Below are positions 55,001-61,000 of a stretch of DNA of 64,000 bases, one piece after another. Every line of letters begins with the position of its first letter. Position 1 is the stretch's first letter. The notes under the pieces were generated by a model, which had not been told where the DNA came from, did not search any database, and saw only the letters and a list, made by a program, of their open reading frames with translations. Location of the stretch: contig BEXV01000551.1 in assembly GCA_003118195.1 (NCBI GenBank), positions 117,388 through 181,387 of the forward strand, given 5' to 3'. Source of the stretch: Hemicentrotus pulcherrimus (lineage: Eukaryota; Echinodermata; Echinoidea; Camarodonta; Strongylocentrotidae). A program made the position numbers and the translations under genes.

Positions 55001-58000
55001 GAATTTAGGGCAGAGGCATATAGGAGATGCAGTCACATTTGTCTTGTTAGCTATGCATCCGAGTGCCCTTTTGTTAGGGCGAGCCATGCCCATCTTGTTT
55101 ATGAAGGCTTACACCACCCACTTAGCACCATACACCATATTTCTTTCATTAGGGTTCTTCTATCGCATAGGCAGAGCTTCTAACCATTCCGTTTTTGCCG
55201 GGATTACTCTGTTTTTCCCTCCAAATTACGGTATTACGTTTATTCTTCATGAAATACTTTGAAGAAAAAAAATTGTTATTATTTTATTTTTATTTTTTTT
55301 TACATACAACACGTCAAACAATTGCCCTAAAATGTTGTTTTGATCTCAAATTCAGTAGAAAACTGATTTTAAATTAAACTTGAAAACATAATTGCAGAGA
55401 AAATATTTTCAAAAAAGAATTAATTGCTGATAATAAAAAAATCCCCCCCCCCAAATACATGTTTGTATGGAAAAAACAGCATGAAGAATGAACACTTCTG
55501 CATTGGAAATGTGACCCGCGTGGTTGTAAGTTTTGGTTTTGATGAATTCCTTCTTTTTGCTTGATATTCCTTTCTTTTGCCATCTTGGTTCCTTTTTTTT
55601 GGTCGCACAAGGTTGGCAGCTCTGCATAGATTTAGGTGATGGCCTTATCAGATCAACACCTAGTTAGCACCATATATCTGTTATCAGGGTTCTAGATTTT
55701 GATGAAACCAATTTTTTTTTAGCACCCTATATACACCTGTCATCAAGGATCTTTATGTAGGTTTACAACACCTACCTAGCACCATACACCATATATGTCT
55801 TACATCAGGGTTCTTCTATCATATAGGTGTAGATGTAGGTGGCGTCATATTTACTGGTAAACCGCATCTACTTTAATAGCTTCATACATGTATATCTGAG
55901 TTCTATTATCACATAGGTGTGATGATACAATATTCAAACCACACCTATTCAGCACCATGTTTGTTATCTGAGTTCTTAAATGTAGGTGTAGATGACACCA
56001 TATATCCTAATACATACGTATTAAGCACCATGTTTGTTATTGGGGATCTATGTAGGTGTAGATGACACTGTATATCCTTACCAACATGTTCTCAGCACCA
56101 TATGTGGAGGTCTTAAGACTCTTTCCCATAGGTGTAGACAACACCTTAATCAAACTACAGCCTATATATTTAGCACCATACATGCATATATTTCAATGGG
56201 CTCAGTTATCACATTGGTGTAGATGACACTGTATTCAAATCAACACCTTCTTAGCACCTTTAGCAGGGTTTTTTTCCTATAACATAGGTGTACATGTAGA
56301 TGGAACCATAACACTATGAATATGATGAACAAAGAAAGCGGACAAAATATACAGTTCCTCAGGTAGACAAAGGAACATTCCTTCACTGCTATTATGTAAA
56401 AATGTGTAAAACAGGTGTCACGTGCATATTCACCTGTTCTATACATTTTTACATAATAGCAGTGAAGGATTTTCCTTTGTCCACCTGAGGAACTGTTTAT
56501 TTTGTCCGCTTCCTTTGTCCATCATGTTCATAGTGTAAGCTCCATGTATCACATAGGTAAATCCTAACCAATGTGTACTTAGCACCATAGGTCTTTCTTT
56601 AGATATGGTTCTTCTTTCTCATAGGTGTAGACAAGACCTTAATCAAACCACAGTCTACATATTTACATGCATATATTTCAATGGGCTCAGTTATCACATA
56701 GGTGTCAATGACACTGTATTCAAGCAGACACCTTCTTAGCGCCATTCCCAGGTTTTTTTCTATCACATAGGTGTACATGTAGGTGGCACCATAATTAAAC
56801 TAACACCTATTTAGCAACGTTTGTCTTTTTCTTGAGTTCTTCTATGACCTAGATGTAGATGACACCATAATCAAACCAATCTTCTTTCCTATACAATTTA
56901 GGTTTAATTATAGATGGCACTATAGTTATACCAACACTTACTTGGCACCTTTCATGAGGGTTCTTCTCCATGTATCACATAGGTGTAGATAACACCATAC
57001 ACCCAAGCAACACCTTTGTTTAGAGTCACATATGCTACATCTATAGAGTACCGAAGTGCTAGCGTCATACTCGCTCGTCGACCAGGTTAATGGTTCTAAG
57101 CAACAGAGCCTGTGCATGAGGTTCACCGTCAAATCATTCAAGCAACAGGCTGGAGAAGGGTAAATTTAGTGTTTTGGGCTGGTGTGATCGCCATACCACT
57201 GTTTAGCACAGAGTTGTTTGGAACCAGCAACCTTGACGATTTGGCCCGTACGACCTCACACTTCGGTACTCTATTTGCTATAGAAGTAGAGGTGATAGAT
57301 GTTCTGTCACAGGGGAATAAGATGTGGGGGTATCACCAAGGCACCTATCTGCAGTGTTTGCTTTTATCTTGTGTCTCTTCTCTCATAATTAGACTGTGCA
57401 TGCTTTATAAGCAATCTACTTCTGTGTGCTGTATTTCTCTCACTGCTCCAGTCTCCACACATGTTGAATGACCTCCTTTCAAACCACAGCCAATAGTCCA
57501 TTGTTGTAATTGTAAAACTAAACTGCTTCTCTCTCAGCTTTGAACTCAAAGCAAGATTATGAATCATGCTGTTAGATGTGATAGGAATATGAAAACAAAA
57601 GTAGGAAAAATATGAAACAATTAATCTATTGCATTTTCTTTGATACATATATCCGTCATTTTCGAGGCATGGCAAGGGCTAGGTTAGTCACTCTAGAAGA
57701 TTCCTTACTTATGAAGTAAAAAGTTGGCCATGATTAACCTCATGTCCTTGTACAGTTAAACCTCAATATAAAGAGCTCTGGTATGACAAGGTTTGTGTTT
57801 AATATAACAAGGTGACTTTGCTGTCCCACCAATTTATTTTCCTTTTTTTTTTACTCTTATATAACAAGATTCCTGATATAACAGGATCTCATTATAATGA
57901 AGTTCCACTGTATAGAGAAAGAAGATACTGCTTCGTTGCAAGGTGTCACACTGCATGTAAGCCCTAGCGATGCTAGTTAGAGCACTTTATGCAGATTTCA

Positions 58001-61000
58001 TTTTGAAATGTCAAAATCTTCTTTAAAAATGTAGCTTGATAGTCACACCAGTCAATTTAGCAACAAGTTTTCTTTAAAAAAATATTACTTCCAAGTGATT
58101 CGTCATGATCTCATTTTTGATAACGCCTCATAAAGATGTCCTCCATGTGGAGATCATTGAATAGTCTGTATGATTAATTCATATCCTGAATCATCTGACT
58201 TAAACAAAAAAACTTTTGTTCTACTATTAAACACTAATTTTAATAAACATTTTCATTAACCATGCTTTCTTAGAAATATTCATTCATGTTCTGTGCAATT
58301 CCAATATGTCACAAGCTACTAATGATATTGTTGAACTAACCATGGCTGTTACTCAGAAAAAAAGTTAAATTTTTATTTCAGTGAACTGATTTCAATTACC
58401 ATATAGTGAATATATACTCATAGCTTGTTATTGGTTTCTGATTGCATTTTGGTGGGTATGCAAAAGTAAAAAAAGTCTTTGCAAACATCTTTGAATTGCT
58501 GCATTTTAGAACTTGTTATGATTGAAATCATGTATGTATTAAGAGAAGGAGAAAAAAGTCGGGGAATACGTTCCTGGTTTAATAAAACAAATTGAGCTTT
58601 TATCATTATAAGGGTTGAACTTCTCTTTGCCATTCTCCACTCTTTGCAGTGAACATTAATAGTATAATGTTTTATGATACTAACACAATATTTTCCTGCC
58701 ATTATCTATGAGTTACATATGATGTTCTAACATTGTTACTGCAGTCAGTTCATTGTGTTTCCAGGTTTGGTTTCTCATAAGTCTCTGCAATCACATTGTT
58801 ACTGTAATTGACCATTTCATAGATACAATCTGTGCATGACTGCCGATAACGGTCATTTGTGATAAAATGGTAAAACCCACCAAGATGAATACATGCTCAT
58901 GTTATGTAATAATTTTTTTTTCATTTGTGCAGCTACGGTACATTCTATGATACAAGACGGCACACAAAAGCTATTCATCAAGCACATACATGACTTTGGC
59001 ATTGATTAATTCTAAAATACACAAAGTGGGACTTCTCCATGAGTAAAAGATCTGCGAAATATTAGGGGTCATTTCTACCATGTGTTAACTATGAAATGGT
59101 CAATAGATGTAAGTTAGCAGAGTAAATGTGATCTTCATTTATGATGTTCTGTGGTTTCTCTCAACCTGTCTCCCATTTTAACCGACACCCTAGAACCAGC
59201 GAATCTTTTTCGGCAAACCGATGCTCGCCACCACACCTCGCCCCACTGGGCTCCCTGTAGCTAACAACAACACCCCAGATGCCTCACCCGCGAATGCTGG
59301 CCGGCCCAGAGAGGTGCAGAAACAAACCCCCGTCAGGAGGCCCCTGGGTAATGCGAATGCCAGGCACAAGAAGCGGGAGGATTTCCTCAAGGGCTTGAAC
59401 AAGCTTATAGAAGGTAGGTGTGCGTTCAAAACATTTGCAGAGTTCATGGCTTAATAATCTAGGAATAAGTATGCGGATGAGTTGGGTATAAATCAAGCTT
59501 GTACAAGGAAGTTGTGCGCCCTGAATGCTTTGGACGAGGTCTTGTACAAAAGTTATGCAGGATGGGTGGGTCGGTAGAGCTCCTCCTGCAAGTGCGGGGT
59601 TGGCAAAGGGGTGGAACAAACTTATAGAAGGTTGGTGTGCCCTCATTACATATTCAGAGTTCCTGGCTCGTATCTTGGTAGGACAAAGCCGTTAACAATA
59701 CTTTTTAGAGACAGGTGGGCCCGGCCCCCCGCACTCATGGGTCGGAATGACCGCATGCGTGTTGCCAAAATGTCGGGTAAAGGGGTACTTTTCGTGCGAC
59801 AAAGTCTAGCCCGAGAATTGTGAAAAAAAAGGGGTGTATTTTGACTTTCACCCAGAGATTATTTCAAGAAGGGGGTGTTTTTTCTTTTTTTCTCTCATCT
59901 CTTTGGACTCCTGAGAAATTTTTCTGAATTTAGGGGGGTATATTGAGCATTTTTCCTGATTAATGGGGGGTCTCGAAGACAGGAAAAGCCCGCGAAAAGC
60001 CCGCGAAAGGGGGGTTCGAAAATGTTGGCAGTCCTCAGATAAGGGGTGTTTTCAAAAAGAGGGAACGAGCATATGCGTACCCTAAATAACACTGAGTGGG
60101 GGGGGNNNNNNNNNNNNNNNNNNNNNNNNNNNNNNNNNNNNNNNNNNNNNNNNNNNNNNNNNNNNNNNNNNNNNNNNNNNNNNNNNNNNNNNNNNNNNNN
60201 NNNNNNNNNNNNNNNNNNNNNNNNNNNNNNNNNNNNNNNNNNNNNNNNNNNNNNNNNNNNNNNNNNNNNNNNNNNNNNNNNNNNNNNNNNNNNNNNNNNN
60301 NNNNNNNNNNNNNNNNNNNNNNNNNNNNNNNNNNNNNNNNNNNNNNNNGGGCAGGTGGGTCGTTTGATGATCTAGGAATGAGTAAGGGATCGATCAAGCT
60401 TGTAGAAGGAGGATGTGCGTCCTGAATACCTTGGACGAGGTCTAAAATACACAAAGTGGGACTTCTCAAAACTGAACAAAACTGTTTTAGGGACAGATGG
60501 GCCTTTGATGGGCCTTGACTCGGGCAATGGCTTAAACAGGGTTAGAGTTGTTTCTAAAATTCCTGAAGTAACTGTTCAAATTCTATCTCGAGTATTATAG
60601 TTGTTAAAGTGGTTTTATATGAAAAACTGTAAGCCATACACGTCTGAATGGTGCATGCGTGGTCCATATCGTGTATCTTGCTCTACAGGTATTTTCCATT
60701 CATAATGTATGACCGTGAATGCAGAACATGTCTTTATACCATCTTTATACATGTTTACATTATCACAAACATTAGCCCCCTTGTATGACCCCAAATCACA
60801 CGATGAGCAATCCAGCCAGGGTGAGTCACAACGAGATTAAGATCCGCATGTGAATAGGGTGATGCACTTTAAAGGCATTGTATGCTTTGATATGCTTTGA
60901 TATGACCCCCGAAATACATGTAGAGGCTTGATGGCTCAGCGGTAGAGTATTGGTCTCGTAAGCGGTAGGTCCTGGGTTCGAAACGCAAGTCAATGCGCTC

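Larger units (their letters stand above)
54411..59193 (+). other. intron 30 (4.8 kb), repeat-rich
   Basis: From the 5' side it has a dispersed repeat (54525-54950), a long tandem array (55100-57010) with a foldback inside, a foldback element (57041-57276) and a stretch of AT-rich sequence to the acceptor. No exon recognised. Confidence 0.75.

Noticed and set aside
57112..57471. 119-residue open frame
   Set aside because: Overlaps an inverted-repeat element, shows no known motif and has no splice or start context.
60035..60469. Open frames crossing the second N gap
   Set aside because: Same artefact; the flanks are intron repeats.
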